From Streptococcus sp. Marseille-Q0941 (GTDB taxonomy: Bacteria; Bacillota; Bacilli; Lactobacillales; Streptococcaceae): a stretch of 64,000 bases of DNA. Position 1 is the first letter of the stretch; the number at the start of each line of letters is the position of its first letter. Location: NCBI RefSeq assembly GCF_943736975.1, contig NZ_CALSFO010000004.1:1-64000 (forward strand), given 5' to 3'. Both the position numbers and the translations under genes were made by a program. Positions 34,083 through 42,610 of this stretch are shown here, one piece after another. A model generated the notes under the pieces. It saw nothing but the letters and a program-made list of their open reading frames with translations, had not been told where the DNA came from and did not search any database.

Positions 34083-35072
34083 ATGAGTATCGGAATCATT
34101 ATTGCGAGCCACGGTGAATTTGCCGCGGGTATTCATCAGTCAGGATCTATGATCTTTGGTGAACAAGAAAAGGTTCAAGTTGTAACCTTTATGCCAAACG
34201 AAGGTCCAGATGATTTATACGCCAAGTTCAACAATGCTGTGGCTGCATTTGACGCAGAAGATGAGGTTCTAGTCTTGGCTGACCTTTGGAGTGGTTCTCC
34301 ATTTAACCAAGCTAGCCGCGTAATGGGAGAAAATCCTGAGCGTAAATTTGCCATCATCACAGGACTTAACTTGCCGATGTTGATCCAAGCCTACACAGAG
34401 CGCCTGATGGACGCTAATGCAGGAGTGGATAAAGTCGCTGCGAACATCATTAAAGAAGCCAAAGATGGCATCAAGGCTCTTCCAGAAGAGCTAAACCCAG
34501 CTGAGGAAGTTGCAACTGCTGCAGCTGCTCCTGTAGCCCAAGCTGCTATCCCAGAAGGGACTGTTATCGGAGACGGTAAATTGAAAATCAATCTTGCTCG
34601 TCTTGATACACGTCTTCTTCACGGACAAGTCGCAACTGCTTGGACACCAGACTCAAAAGCAGACCGTATCATTGTTGCTTCAGATAACGTAGCGAAGGAC
34701 GACCTTCGTAAAGAATTGATCAAACAAGCGGCTCCAAACGGAGTGAAGGCTAACGTTGTGCCAATCCAAAAATTGATTGAGGTTGCAAAAGACCCTCGTT
34801 TTGGTGATACACATGCCCTTATCTTGTTTGAAACACCTCAAGATGCTCTTCGTGCTATCGAAGGTGGTGTGCCAATCAAGACTCTTAACGTTGGATCAAT
34901 GGCTCACTCAACTGGTAAAACAATGGTCAACAACGTTTTATCAATGGACAAAGACGACGTTGCTACATTTGAAAAAATGCGTGATCTTGGTGTTGAATTT
35001 GATGTACGTAAAGTACCAAACGACACTAAAAAAGATTTGTTTGACTTGATTAGCAAAGCTAACATTCAATAA
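34083..35072 (+). CDS. manL: Mannose-family PTS IIAB component
   Basis: 329 residues from ATG 34083, ten bases after AAGGAGG; an ATG at 34074 is one base from that site and too close. IIA domain 1-130 with phosphorylated His10 in [12 protein letters not shown]; Ala/Pro-rich linker at about 140-158; IIB domain with His180 in [15 protein letters not shown]. Takes phosphate from HPr to glucose, mannose, glucosamine and related sugars passing through ManMN, and often signals glucose to other operons. First gene of manLMN. Confidence 0.97.
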   Translation: MSIGIIIASHGEFAAGIHQSGSMIFGEQEKVQVVTFMPNEGPDDLYAKFNNAVAAFDAEDEVLVLADLWSGSPFNQASRVMGENPERKFAIITGLNLPMLIQAYTERLMDANAGVDKVAANIIKEAKDGIKALPEELNPAEEVATAAAAPVAQAAIPEGTVIGDGKLKINLARLDTRLLHGQVATAWTPDSKADRIIVASDNVAKDDLRKELIKQAAPNGVKANVVPIQKLIEVAKDPRFGDTHALILFETPQDALRAIEGGVPIKTLNVGSMAHSTGKTMVNNVLSMDKDDVATFEKMRDLGVEFDVRKVPNDTKKDLFDLISKANIQ

Positions 35073-35101
35073 TTAACATTAAATAGAAAAGGAATAAAAC
35101 C

Positions 35102-35914
35102 ATGTCAGATATTTCAATCATTTCTGCTATCTTGGTTGTAGTTGTTGCCTTCTTCGCAGGTCTTGAAGGTATCCTCGACCAATTCCAATTCCATCAACCA
35201 ATCGTAGCATGTACCCTTATCGGTCTTGTAACTGGTAACCTCGAAGCAGGGGTTATGCTTGGTGGATCTCTTCAAATGATCGCCCTTGGTTGGGCAAACA
35301 TCGGTGCTGCTGTAGCTCCTGACGCTGCCCTTGCCTCTGTTGCTGCAGCAATCATCCTGATCAAAGGTGGTAACTTTACTACTGAAGGTATCGCAGTCGC
35401 AACTGCGAGTGCTATTCCTCTTGCCGTAGCTGGACTTTTCTTGACTATGATTGTTCGTACAATCTCAGTTGGTTTGGTTCACACTGCAGATGCTGCTGCT
35501 AAAGAAGGTAATATTGCAGCTGTTGAACGTGCCCACTACTTTGCCCTTATTCTTCAAGGTCTTCGTATCGCTATTCCTGCAGCCTTCCTTATCGCTATCC
35601 CTGCTTCTGCCGTTCAAGATGCTCTTAAATTGATGCCAGACTGGTTGAACGGTGGTATGGCTGTCGGTGGTGCTATGGTCGTTGCCGTTGGTTACGCCTT
35701 GGTTATCAACATGATGGCTACTCGTGAAGTATGGCCATTCTTCGCTATCGGTTTTGCTCTTGCAGCAATCTCTCAATTGACTTTGATTGCCCTTGGTGTA
35801 ATCGGTGTTGCCCTTGCCTTCATCTACCTCAACCTTTCTAAACAAGGTGGAAACGGTGGCGGAGGAGCTGCAACTTCTAACGACCCAATTGGTGATATCT
35901 TAGAAGACTACTAG
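35102..35914 (+). CDS. manM: Mannose-family PTS IIC component
   Basis: 270 residues of membrane IIC: SIISAILVVVVAFFAGLEGI, then GLVTGNLEAGVMLGGSLQMI (the family signature), and a Gly-rich tail. With IID it forms the transport channel. This complex is also the receptor for class IIa bacteriocins in other lactic-acid bacteria. Starts 29 bases after manL. Confidence 0.97.
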   Translation: MSDISIISAILVVVVAFFAGLEGILDQFQFHQPIVACTLIGLVTGNLEAGVMLGGSLQMIALGWANIGAAVAPDAALASVAAAIILIKGGNFTTEGIAVATASAIPLAVAGLFLTMIVRTISVGLVHTADAAAKEGNIAAVERAHYFALILQGLRIAIPAAFLIAIPASAVQDALKLMPDWLNGGMAVGGAMVVAVGYALVINMMATREVWPFFAIGFALAAISQLTLIALGVIGVALAFIYLNLSKQGGNGGGGAATSNDPIGDILEDY

Positions 35915-35928
35915 AAAGGGGAACAATC

Positions 35929-36840
35929 ATGGCTGAAAAAATTCAATTATCAAAATCAGATCGCCAAAAAGTTTGGTGGCGTTCACAATTCCTTCAAGGT
36001 TCATGGAACTACGAACGTATGCAAAACTTGGGTTGGGCTTACTCTTTAATCCCAGCTATCAAGAAACTTTACACTAAAAAAGAAGACCAAGCTGCTGCTC
36101 TTGAGCGCCACCTTGAGTTCTTCAACACTCACCCATACGTAGCTGCTCCAATCATGGGGGTTACTCTTGCACTTGAAGAAGAACGCGCAAACGGTACTGA
36201 AATCGATGACGCTGCTATCCAAGGTGTTAAGATCGGTATGATGGGACCTCTTGCTGGTATCGGTGACCCAGTCTTCTGGTTTACAGTTCGTCCGATCCTT
36301 GGTGCCCTTGGTGCATCACTTGCAGCAACTGGTAATATCGTTGGCCCACTTCTCTTCTTCTTTGGATGGAATGCAATCCGTATGTCTTTCCTATGGTACA
36401 CACAAGAGTTTGGTTACAAGGCTGGATCTGAAATCACTAAAGACATGTCAGGTGGTATCTTGAAAGACATCACTAAGGGTGCATCTATCCTTGGTATGTT
36501 CATCCTTGCCGTTCTTGTACAACGTTGGGTATCAATCAACTTCACTATCAACCTTCCAGGCAAACAATTGTCAGAAGGTGCCTACATCAACTTCCCAGAA
36601 GGTGCTGTTACTGGTGGAGAATTGAAGGGTATTCTTGGACAAGCGCTTAGTGGTATGAGTCTAGATAGCGTTCAACCACAAACCCTTCAAGGTCAGTTGA
36701 ACTCATTGATTCCAGGATTGATGGGACTTCTCCTTACTTTCCTTTGCATGTGGTTGCTTAAGAAAAAAGTATCTCCAATCACAATCATCCTTGCCCTCTT
36801 TGCAGTTGGTATCGCAGCTCGTTTCTTCGGTATCATGTAA
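35929..36840 (+). CDS. manN: Mannose-family PTS IID component
   Basis: 303 residues: WWRSQFLQGSWNYERMQNLG, FFNTHPYVAAPIMGVTLALE and GPLAGIGDPVFW are IID signatures; the C-terminal membrane helices complete the channel with ManM. ATG 35929 follows AAAGGGGAA, 14 bases after manM. Confidence 0.97.
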   Translation: MAEKIQLSKSDRQKVWWRSQFLQGSWNYERMQNLGWAYSLIPAIKKLYTKKEDQAAALERHLEFFNTHPYVAAPIMGVTLALEEERANGTEIDDAAIQGVKIGMMGPLAGIGDPVFWFTVRPILGALGASLAATGNIVGPLLFFFGWNAIRMSFLWYTQEFGYKAGSEITKDMSGGILKDITKGASILGMFILAVLVQRWVSINFTINLPGKQLSEGAYINFPEGAVTGGELKGILGQALSGMSLDSVQPQTLQGQLNSLIPGLMGLLLTFLCMWLLKKKVSPITIILALFAVGIAARFFGIM

Positions 36841-36861
36841 TCTCGGTGAGAATATATAAAC

Positions 36862-37017
36862 AAAAAAGAGAGTGGAACAGAAATCGGTAATTCGTTAGAA
36901 TTCGATTTCGTCGTCCCACCTCCGCACACACAGTTGAGTAGGGCTCTACTACTGCGTCTTGCTCGACAATCCAAAAGACAATTGAGAGGCTAGGACTTTT
37001 GTCCCAGCCTCTTTTTT
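36862..37017. repeat. Hairpin-rich intergenic repeat-like element, bidirectional terminator
   Basis: Bounded by inverted AAAAAAGAG (36862-36870 region) and CTCTTTTTT (37009-37017). It holds a long imperfect hairpin at about 36871-36919 (GTGGAAC...GTCCCAC, arms meeting at AATTC-GTTA-GAATT) and a terminator hairpin GAGGCTAGGAC/GTCCCAGCCTC at 36986-37011. I recall similar 'GTGGGACAGAAATCG...' segments between genes in many oral streptococci, so it is probably a dispersed repeat. It separates convergent manN and pepC. Confidence 0.6.
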
Positions 37018-37026
37018 ATATCTCAG

Positions 37027-38361
37027 TTATTCTGCTAAGGCACCCATTGGATCCCATGGTGCAAGGACGATTGGTTCTGCTTCGTAAGCAGCTCGTTCTT
37101 CTGCTGTTAATAATTCCTTACGAACAACAATTTGGTAAGTATATTCGTCCATCCAAGCATCTGAGGCGACAAAGTAACCATCTGCACCGACCTTGTCTCC
37201 CCATGAGTTTTCGACTTTCCACTTGATTGATTTACCATTTTCATCCAAATCAACACCTGTCAAGACCATAGCATGAGTCATCAAGCTTTCGCTATAGTCT
37301 AAACGTCCAGCCTTGTCTTGAGTGAGTTGAATGTCCATGCTTGATTCAAAGTCATAAACATCTGTCGCAAGGATTCCTGCTTTACGGTTGCTGAGTTGGC
37401 CGACATCTGAACCAAACCAAACAGTTTCTCCTGTTTGCATTTGGGCAATCGCCAATTCTTTCAAGCGTTCCATCGGTACGTTAATGTAACGAACTGCACG
37501 ACTACCGACAACATTTCCCAACATCTCAACTGTATATGATCTACCATATGGTTTATCAGCAGTTGGAGCATTGATCACAGAAACGTAGTCTTCTAGTGGA
37601 AGATCAACATATTTCTTGTAAAACTCTTGTGAAGTGATCCCTTTTTCGCTTTGGTAGTTATTATCTTTATCACGATAAGCAAAGTCAAACTGACGAGGTG
37701 GGAGACCTAGTGACATGGCAAGGAAGTTAAAAATTTCTTGCAAGAGGTCTTCTTTCTTAGCTTGAACAGCCGCTTGGTCTGCACCAGATGCGAGCAAGTC
37801 ACGCAAGATTTGAGCATCTTGGCGAAGCAATTTGTTAAGAATGGCATTGAGTTCACGGCTATTGCTAGATGAGATAGACTCAGGATAAACAGACTTGGGC
37901 ACGACACCATATTTTTCAAAGAGAGAAACCACCATATCCCACTGACCACCATCTTGTTGAGGAGTTTGGAGTAGGAAGCTAACCTTGCGACTCGTCAATT
38001 CTTGGTCTGCAGTCGCAATCACTTGCTCCAAGAACCAGTTAGATTTTTCATACTTATCCCAGAAGAAGGTGTGGGCCTGAGACAATTCAAAGTTCTCCAA
38101 TTTGTATTGCGAGATGAGTTTGTGACGGAAGGTGTTGAGAGCTGCGAACATCCAGCAACGACCAGAAGCCTTCTGGTTGGTCACCTTGTCCTTGGTCAAA
38201 TCAAGCGAGAAAACAGGTGTGTTATCCACATGACTTTGGCGACGTTCTAGGGCTGCGAAAATTCCGTTATGGCTAACTGCGTTTTCGATAGCTTGGTATT
38301 TTACATTTGCTTCATAGTTGGCAAATAATTGATCCGTAAATGATTCTTGAATCGCGTTCAT
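37027..38361 (-). CDS. pepC: Aminopeptidase C (bleomycin hydrolase family)
   Basis: 444 residues, cysteine peptidase family C1B. Catalytic Cys69 in NQKASGRCWMFAALN, His363 in LMTHAMVLTGVD and Asn385 in VENSWGD. Cytosolic hexameric aminopeptidase that trims peptides taken up from the medium. ATG 38361 follows AAAGGAGGAAT. Convergent with manLMN. Confidence 0.97.
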   Translation of the reverse strand: MNAIQESFTDQLFANYEANVKYQAIENAVSHNGIFAALERRQSHVDNTPVFSLDLTKDKVTNQKASGRCWMFAALNTFRHKLISQYKLENFELSQAHTFFWDKYEKSNWFLEQVIATADQELTSRKVSFLLQTPQQDGGQWDMVVSLFEKYGVVPKSVYPESISSSNSRELNAILNKLLRQDAQILRDLLASGADQAAVQAKKEDLLQEIFNFLAMSLGLPPRQFDFAYRDKDNNYQSEKGITSQEFYKKYVDLPLEDYVSVINAPTADKPYGRSYTVEMLGNVVGSRAVRYINVPMERLKELAIAQMQTGETVWFGSDVGQLSNRKAGILATDVYDFESSMDIQLTQDKAGRLDYSESLMTHAMVLTGVDLDENGKSIKWKVENSWGDKVGADGYFVASDAWMDEYTYQIVVRKELLTAEERAAYEAEPIVLAPWDPMGALAE

Positions 38362-38469
38362 AGATTCCTCCTTTTTACTATACAGTCTATTATAACGCTT
38401 TTCACAAAGGAAGCAACTGAAAAATGAAAAAGCAAGCCAAATAGACTCACCTTTTTCATGTCATGGGCA

Positions 38470-39192
38470 CTATTTCACACTAGCAAAAAGCAATTCGAGC
38501 TCTTCTTGACTGACGCGACGCCATTCTCCCCGTTTCAAATTCTCATCCAAAACTAGAGTCCCCATAGTCAAACGTTGCAAATCCACGACTTCCTTGCCAC
38601 AGTAGGCCACCATGCGTTTGACCTGGTGGAATTTCCCTTCTGCAATGGTCACCCGAACCTGGCTTTCATCCTTATTTGAATCCACTGACAGAATCTCCAG
38701 TTTGCCCGGCTGACAGGTAAAATCTTTGAGCGGAATACCCTTAGCAAATGTCTCCACATCTTCTTGAGTCATAATTCCCTTGACTTGTGCCAGATAAGTC
38801 TTATCCACATGACGCTTAGGTGAAAGAAGAGCATGGGCCAGCTGACCATCATTAGTCAAGAGCAGGAGACCATGAGTGTCAATATCCAAGCGCCCTACTG
38901 GAAAAACTTCCTTGGTCCGAGCAAGATCATCCAACAAGTCCAACACCGTTCTGTGTTTAGAATCCTCAGTCGCTGAAATAACTCCTTGGGGCTTGTTCAT
39001 CATGTAGTAAACAAACTCCTCATAGTCTAGCTTTTGCCCGTCAAAACAAACCTCGTCTGTCTCTTCATTAATTTGTAGCTTGGCAGATTTTTCTTTCTTA
39101 CCGTTGACCGTCACGCGCCCAGCCTTGAGAAGGTTTTTGACATCAGTCCGACTCCCGACAGCGCAGGCTACTAAAAATTTATCTAATCTCAT
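38470..39192 (-). CDS. rsuA: RsuA-family rRNA pseudouridine synthase
   Basis: 240 residues: N-terminal S4 RNA-binding domain (MRLDKFLVACAVGSRTDVKN to GRVTVNG) and catalytic domain with Asp103 in VGRLDIDTHGLLLLT. Modifies a uridine in ribosomal RNA (16S U516 by homology). The ATG at 39192 is six bases after TGA-TATAAT, so the mRNA is probably leaderless; no Shine-Dalgarno is present. Confidence 0.93.
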   Translation of the reverse strand: MRLDKFLVACAVGSRTDVKNLLKAGRVTVNGKKEKSAKLQINEETDEVCFDGQKLDYEEFVYYMMNKPQGVISATEDSKHRTVLDLLDDLARTKEVFPVGRLDIDTHGLLLLTNDGQLAHALLSPKRHVDKTYLAQVKGIMTQEDVETFAKGIPLKDFTCQPGKLEILSVDSNKDESQVRVTIAEGKFHQVKRMVAYCGKEVVDLQRLTMGTLVLDENLKRGEWRRVSQEELELLFASVK

Positions 39193-39198
39193 AGGGCT

Positions 39199-39207
39199 AT
39201 TATATCA
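39199..39207 (-). promoter_or_regulatory. rsuA extended -10, leaderless geometry
   Basis: Reverse-strand TGA-TATAAT, -10 at 39199-39204, then six bases (39193-39198) to the ATG. Same geometry as at 24206-24221 and 40909-40924. Confidence 0.6.
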
Positions 39208-39230
39208 TGAAAAAGCATAGACTTAGAACA

Positions 39231-39323
39231 AAAAAAGCCGCCTGATTGGGCGACTTAATTTTTTTATAGGGAGATTATTATGAAAAAGTTTTAGGAGTAT
39301 AAGTTAAGTTCTTCTTAACTTAT
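39231..39323 (-). ncRNA. CiaR-dependent small RNA (csRNA), copy 1
   Basis: Reverse-strand small RNA of about 93 bases. Promoter -10 TATACT (39330-39335), ten bases from the CiaR box CTTAAG-GAAAC-TTTAAG (39346-39362). The RNA contains the unpaired anti-ribosome-binding-site stretch TCATAATAATCTCCC and ends in the terminator GCCGCCTGATTGGGCGAC followed by U residues. It also has an internal AAGTTAAG/CTTAACTT hairpin. csRNAs of pneumococcus base-pair with start regions of target mRNAs such as comC. The CiaR box overlaps the stop codon of the nucleotidyltransferase gene at 39358. Confidence 0.85.
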
Positions 39324-39345
39324 GAGATAAGTATACAGCTCCTAT

Positions 39346-39362
39346 CTTAAAGTTTCCTTAAG
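39346..39362 (-). promoter_or_regulatory. CiaR box of csRNA copy 1
   Basis: Direct repeat CTTAAG-N5-TTTAAG, one base off the CiaR consensus TTTAAG-N5-TTTAAG, ten bases upstream of the -10. Confidence 0.8.
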
Positions 39363-39930
39363 TATTTTTAAATGTGAGATTTTTCCATTTTTCTCGCCAG
39401 TTTTTCTTGGATAGACGCTGTTGGTAGAGCTTCATCCGATCTTTATTTTCTAAAAAATGAGGAGTTGGACGAACTTGAAAGTTCAAAATATCCTCCAAGT
39501 CATAAGGCGCAAAGAGCTCCAAAGTTGCATCAGCATGCAAGCGAAGTCCTATCGCCGTACAACGTTCAGGATATTTACTCATAGCATCACAGGAATTCAC
39601 ATAGGGAGGCGTATGGGGACTATGCTGATGCATATAGACTTGATTTTTCAGCTCCCATTGATATTGAGGAAAGTCCTCTCTCAACTGGTTCTCTAGGGCC
39701 AGCGTTTCTTCATAACTCACACCTGGGTCAAAGAAAATCACATCCACATCTGTTTCACGATCAAAGGCTGGTTTTTCTGATAGGAGATTCCAGATAAAAT
39801 TTCGAACCGAACCAGCTGCCAACCAGGAGTCTTTTAACTCCAAGTTACGGATGATGGTCAAAATAGCCATCATTTCAGAATTTTCCCTAAAAGAGTCTAA
39901 AATTTCAGTCTCATTTTTCAATATATTCAT
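39358..39930 (-). CDS. Nucleotidyltransferase-fold protein (DUF925-like)
   Basis: 190 residues from ATG 39930, which overlaps the ruvB end by 20 bases; the longer open frame to 40050 lies wholly inside ruvB and is not coding. [14 protein letters not shown] and DVDVIFFDP (an Asp pair as in nucleotidyltransferases), then [20 protein letters not shown], identify the PF06042-like family. Substrate unknown. Coupled to ruvB by overlap. Confidence 0.85.
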   Translation of the reverse strand: MNILKNETEILDSFRENSEMMAILTIIRNLELKDSWLAAGSVRNFIWNLLSEKPAFDRETDVDVIFFDPGVSYEETLALENQLREDFPQYQWELKNQVYMHQHSPHTPPYVNSCDAMSKYPERCTAIGLRLHADATLELFAPYDLEDILNFQVRPTPHFLENKDRMKLYQQRLSKKNWREKWKNLTFKNT

Positions 39931-40909
39931 ACCCCAAATGCTCATAAGCCTTAGCTGTCGCGACTCGTCCTGAACGAGTTCGCATGATAAAGCCTTTCTG
40001 GATGAGGTAGGGTTCGTACATATCTTCGACCGTCTCACGCTCCTCGGCAATATTAACAGAAAGAGTTCCTAATCCGACCGGACCCCCACCGTACATCTCA
40101 ATCATGGTACGAAGGATTTTCTGGTCCACATAGTCCAAGCCTTCGTGGTCTACATCCAGCATGGTAAGAGCCTTATCTGTAATGACATCATCAATCAAGC
40201 CATCGCCCATAATCTGCGCAAAGTCACGCACGCGCTTGAGGAGACGATTAGCAATACGAGGAGTTCCACGACTGCGTAAAGCTAACTCGGAAGCTGCCTC
40301 GTGAGTAATTTCCATCTCAAAGATATCTGCCGTCCGCTCGACAATTTCTGTCAAGTCATCATGGGTATAATATTCCATGTGGCCTGTAATCCCAAAACGG
40401 GCACGAAGAGGATTCGAAAGCATCCCCGCTCGAGTCGTCGCCCCAATCAAGGTAAAAGGAGGCAAATCAAGATGGACACTACGGCTAGCTTCTCCCGCAC
40501 CAATCATGATGTCAATGTAGAAGTCTTCCATGGCACTGTAAAGCACCTCTTCTACCGACATAGGCAAGCGATGAATCTCGTCAATAAAGAGTACATCTCC
40601 AGGCTCCAAGTCATTCAAAATTGCTACCAGATCACCCGCTTTTTCAATAACAGGGCCAGACGTTTGCTTGAGATTGACTCCCAATTCATTGGCAATGACA
40701 AAAGCCATGGTTGTTTTTCCGAGTCCTGGAGGGCCAAACAAAAGAACATGGTCCAACGCCTCATCCCGCATTTTAGCTGCTTCGATAAAAATTTGAAGCT
40801 GATCTTTGACCTTGTCCTGACCGATATATTCACGTAAATATTGGGGACGGAGGGTACGTTCTACCAACTCCTCATCACCCATGATTTCATTATCTAAAAT
40901 TCTACTCAT
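39911..40909 (-). CDS. ruvB: Holliday junction branch migration helicase RuvB
   Basis: 332 residues: Walker [12 protein letters not shown] (Lys65), Walker [11 protein letters not shown] (Asp110-Glu111), sensor GATTRAG, and C-terminal winged helix GLGTLS...RTRSGRVAT. Hexameric motor working with RuvA. The ATG at 40909 is six bases after TGC-TATAAT, so translation is probably leaderless; GGAAG lies too close to the ATG to serve as a ribosome binding site. Confidence 0.98.
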   Translation of the reverse strand: MSRILDNEIMGDEELVERTLRPQYLREYIGQDKVKDQLQIFIEAAKMRDEALDHVLLFGPPGLGKTTMAFVIANELGVNLKQTSGPVIEKAGDLVAILNDLEPGDVLFIDEIHRLPMSVEEVLYSAMEDFYIDIMIGAGEASRSVHLDLPPFTLIGATTRAGMLSNPLRARFGITGHMEYYTHDDLTEIVERTADIFEMEITHEAASELALRSRGTPRIANRLLKRVRDFAQIMGDGLIDDVITDKALTMLDVDHEGLDYVDQKILRTMIEMYGGGPVGLGTLSVNIAEERETVEDMYEPYLIQKGFIMRTRSGRVATAKAYEHLGYEYIEK

Positions 40910-40915
40910 GCTTCC

Positions 40916-40924
40916 ATTATAGCA
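40916..40924 (-). promoter_or_regulatory. ruvB extended -10, leaderless geometry
   Basis: Reverse-strand TGC-TATAAT, -10 at 40916-40921, then six bases (40910-40915) to the ATG. Confidence 0.6.
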
Positions 40925-40942
40925 AAAATCCAGCCTACAAAC

Positions 40943-41040
40943 AAAAAAGCCACCTGATTTGGTGGCTTCATTAGGGAGATTATTATGAAAAAGAAAGGAT
41001 TAGGATTTCATTAAATAAAGTTAGGAGGTCTTTATCTAAT
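40943..41040 (-). ncRNA. CiaR-dependent small RNA (csRNA), copy 2
   Basis: Reverse-strand RNA of about 98 bases. -10 TATCAT (41047-41052), ten bases from the CiaR box GTTAAG-GTAAT-TTTAAG (41063-41079). Two anti-ribosome-binding-site stretches: GACCTCCTAAC near the 5' end and TCATAATAATCTCCC before the terminator GCCACCAAATCAGGTGGC with U-run. Nearly the same as copy 3, so the two arose by tandem duplication. Confidence 0.88.
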
Positions 41041-41062
41041 GACTATATGATACACGAGGAGA

Positions 41063-41079
41063 CTTAAAATTACCTTAAC
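41063..41079 (-). promoter_or_regulatory. CiaR box of csRNA copy 2
   Basis: GTTAAG-N5-TTTAAG, one base off consensus, ten bases from the -10. Confidence 0.8.
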
Positions 41080-41142
41080 TTTTCTCTGATTTATTATCTT
41101 TTAAAAAATTTTTTCCAAATGGAATTTCCTTTCTCAAGCAAC

Positions 41143-41239
41143 AAAAAAGCCACCTGATTGGGTGACTTCTTTAGGAGATTATGATGAAAAAGAAAAGTTT
41201 AGGATTTCATTAAATAAAGTTAGGAGGTCTTTACTTAAT
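41143..41239 (-). ncRNA. CiaR-dependent small RNA (csRNA), copy 3
   Basis: Reverse-strand RNA of about 97 bases. -10 TATTAT (41246-41251), ten bases from the CiaR box CTTAAG-TTAAT-TTTAAG (41262-41278). Contains GACCTCCTAAC and TCATCATAATCTCCT and ends in GTCACCCAATCAGGTGGC with U-run. Differences from copy 2 cluster between the two C/U-rich stretches and in the terminator, with some compensating. Confidence 0.88.
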
Positions 41240-41261
41240 AACTATATAATACAAGAGAAGA

Positions 41262-41278
41262 CTTAAAATTAACTTAAG
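41262..41278 (-). promoter_or_regulatory. CiaR box of csRNA copy 3
   Basis: CTTAAG-N5-TTTAAG, one base off consensus, ten bases from the -10. It lies just after the stop codon of the acetyltransferase gene ending at 41293. Confidence 0.8.
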
Positions 41279-41292
41279 ATAAAAAAATTATT

Positions 41293-41709
41293 TTATTTTT
41301 TTCGATCTACCCAAATCATTCCTGTGCAATCATAAGTAGATAAGGTTTCAAAACCCAAGGAACGGTAAAATCCCAAGATTTTTTCTGTCTGTTCGGTCGC
41401 TAGTTGGACTTGATAGGCATCTTTGAAATCCCCTAAAGCTTCCTTCATCAAGTCGCTACCAATCCCTTGGCGCTGATAGCTAGGCAAAACAATCAAATCC
41501 TGGACAAAGACCGATGAAAAACCATCTCCAACCAGACGCACTAAACCAACGATTTCCTCACCATCACGAGCAACATAAATAGCCAATGAGTGATCTAAAG
41601 ATTGCTCCAACATCTGTGGTTGATTGGTATAGTTTGTCCAGCCAACTGCCTGATAGAGATGCAAAACGTCATCAATTGAAACAGATGTTTCTTTCGTAAT
41701 GTTAATCAT
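41293..41709 (-). CDS. GNAT-family acetyltransferase
   Basis: 138 residues from ATG 41709 (MINITKETSVSI); an alternative start at 41727 would add six residues and overlap the upstream gene. Acetyl-CoA loop QRQGIGSDLMKEAL follows DLIVLPSY. YQAVGWTNY near the N-terminus is common in this subgroup. Substrate unknown. Downstream of and coupled to the second GNAT gene. Confidence 0.88.
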   Translation of the reverse strand: MINITKETSVSIDDVLHLYQAVGWTNYTNQPQMLEQSLDHSLAIYVARDGEEIVGLVRLVGDGFSSVFVQDLIVLPSYQRQGIGSDLMKEALGDFKDAYQVQLATEQTEKILGFYRSLGFETLSTYDCTGMIWVDRKK

Positions 41710-41720
41710 AGCAAGCATCC

Positions 41721-42416
41721 CTAACATTCTCTAAGAGATTTCAACTGTTGCCCATTTTCATCAAAATTATCAGGACGCAACCATGTTTCCAATCGAGCTT
41801 TGACTTGTGGCCAGTCCTTATCAATCATAGACAACCAATCCGTATCTCTAGTACGACCTTTATAGATAACAGCTTGGCGAAAGGTTCCCTCATAGATAAA
41901 GCCCAAGCGTTCTGCTGCTTTTCTAGATGGAAGATTTAGAGCATCGCATTTCCACTCGTAGCGACGATAGTTAAGCTCCTCAAAAACATAGCGCGCTAGG
42001 AGATACTGGGCTTCTGTCCCTATCCTCGTACCCTTAAGTGCTGGTGAAAAGGTCACGGCACCCACTTCTATTACTCGGTTATTCTGATCAATTCGCATTA
42101 GAGAAAAGGTTCCCAAGGCCTTACCCGTCTCCTTATCCAAGATAGCATAGAAAAAACGGTCCTTACGAGCCAACATCTGGTTTAAAAGGCTGACAAGTTC
42201 CTCCATATCTGCCACTGGCTCCTGAAAGAGATAGGTCCACATCTCTCGAGGCGTATCTGGACCATAAACAACTAGTAAATCCTCCGCATGTTTTTCTACC
42301 GAAAGAGCCTCTATCCGAGCATAACGCCCTTCTAAGCAATCAATAGCAGGTGCTTCACCTGGTGTATAACCTTCCATTGACTCGCCAATCATCTGACCAT
42401 ATTCATTTACTGGCAT
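41721..42416 (-). CDS. RimJ/RimL-type GNAT acetyltransferase
   Basis: 231 residues: GNAT fold with ALGTFSLMRID, EVGAVTFSPALKGTRIGTEA and CDALNLPSRKAAERLGFIYEG, the signature of RimJ/RimL-like N-acetyltransferases. Probable protein or amino-acid N-acetylation; substrate unknown. ATG 42416 follows AAGGAGAAAG. Lies between leuS and the small GNAT gene. Confidence 0.9.
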   Translation of the reverse strand: MPVNEYGQMIGESMEGYTPGEAPAIDCLEGRYARIEALSVEKHAEDLLVVYGPDTPREMWTYLFQEPVADMEELVSLLNQMLARKDRFFYAILDKETGKALGTFSLMRIDQNNRVIEVGAVTFSPALKGTRIGTEAQYLLARYVFEELNYRRYEWKCDALNLPSRKAAERLGFIYEGTFRQAVIYKGRTRDTDWLSMIDKDWPQVKARLETWLRPDNFDENGQQLKSLREC

Positions 42417-42482
42417 ATCTTTCTCCTTGTTTTGCTTTTCAGACTTTATAATTGCACATAGTATATCATACTTTCATGAAAA

Positions 42483-42520
42483 AAATCAAAAAATCCTCCA
42501 GGTTCTACTCTGAAGGATTC
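42483..42520 (-). terminator. Terminator after leuS
   Basis: Reverse strand: AATCCTTCAG pairs with CTGGAGGATT, followed by TTTTGATTTTTTT. Confidence 0.8.
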
Positions 42521-42525
42521 ATAGC

Positions 42526-42561
42526 TTATTTCACCACAATATTAACCAATTTAGTTGGCTT
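42526..42561 (-). pseudogene. Duplicated 3' tail of leuS
   Basis: The reverse strand encodes KLVNIVVK-stop, the same last eight residues and stop as leuS itself (stop at 42611), but with several third-position changes. It lies 50 bases beyond the real stop, right before the terminator. It looks like the original gene end left behind after the 3' part of leuS was replaced or duplicated. Confidence 0.7.
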
Positions 42562-42585
42562 CGATAGTCCAGTGGACTATTGAAG
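42559..42585. repeat. 27-bp inverted repeat
   Basis: CTTCGATAGTCCA and TGGACTATTGAAG around one central G; 12 of 13 positions pair. Lies between the two leuS ends. Possibly the footprint of an inserted element or a small hairpin. Confidence 0.6.
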
Positions 42586-42610
42586 GTGGTAAATAGGGCT
42601 AATAAACTCG

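Noticed and set aside
39931-40050. N-terminal extension of the nucleotidyltransferase gene
   Set aside because: Lies wholly within ruvB and lacks family similarity; ATG 39930 fits.
40984-41013. Tiny [12 protein letters not shown] with GGGAGA upstream (and a similar one at 41183)
   Set aside because: It is the exact antisense of the C/U-rich, anti-ribosome-binding-site part of the csRNAs; the mimicry of a start site is the function of the RNA, not a gene.
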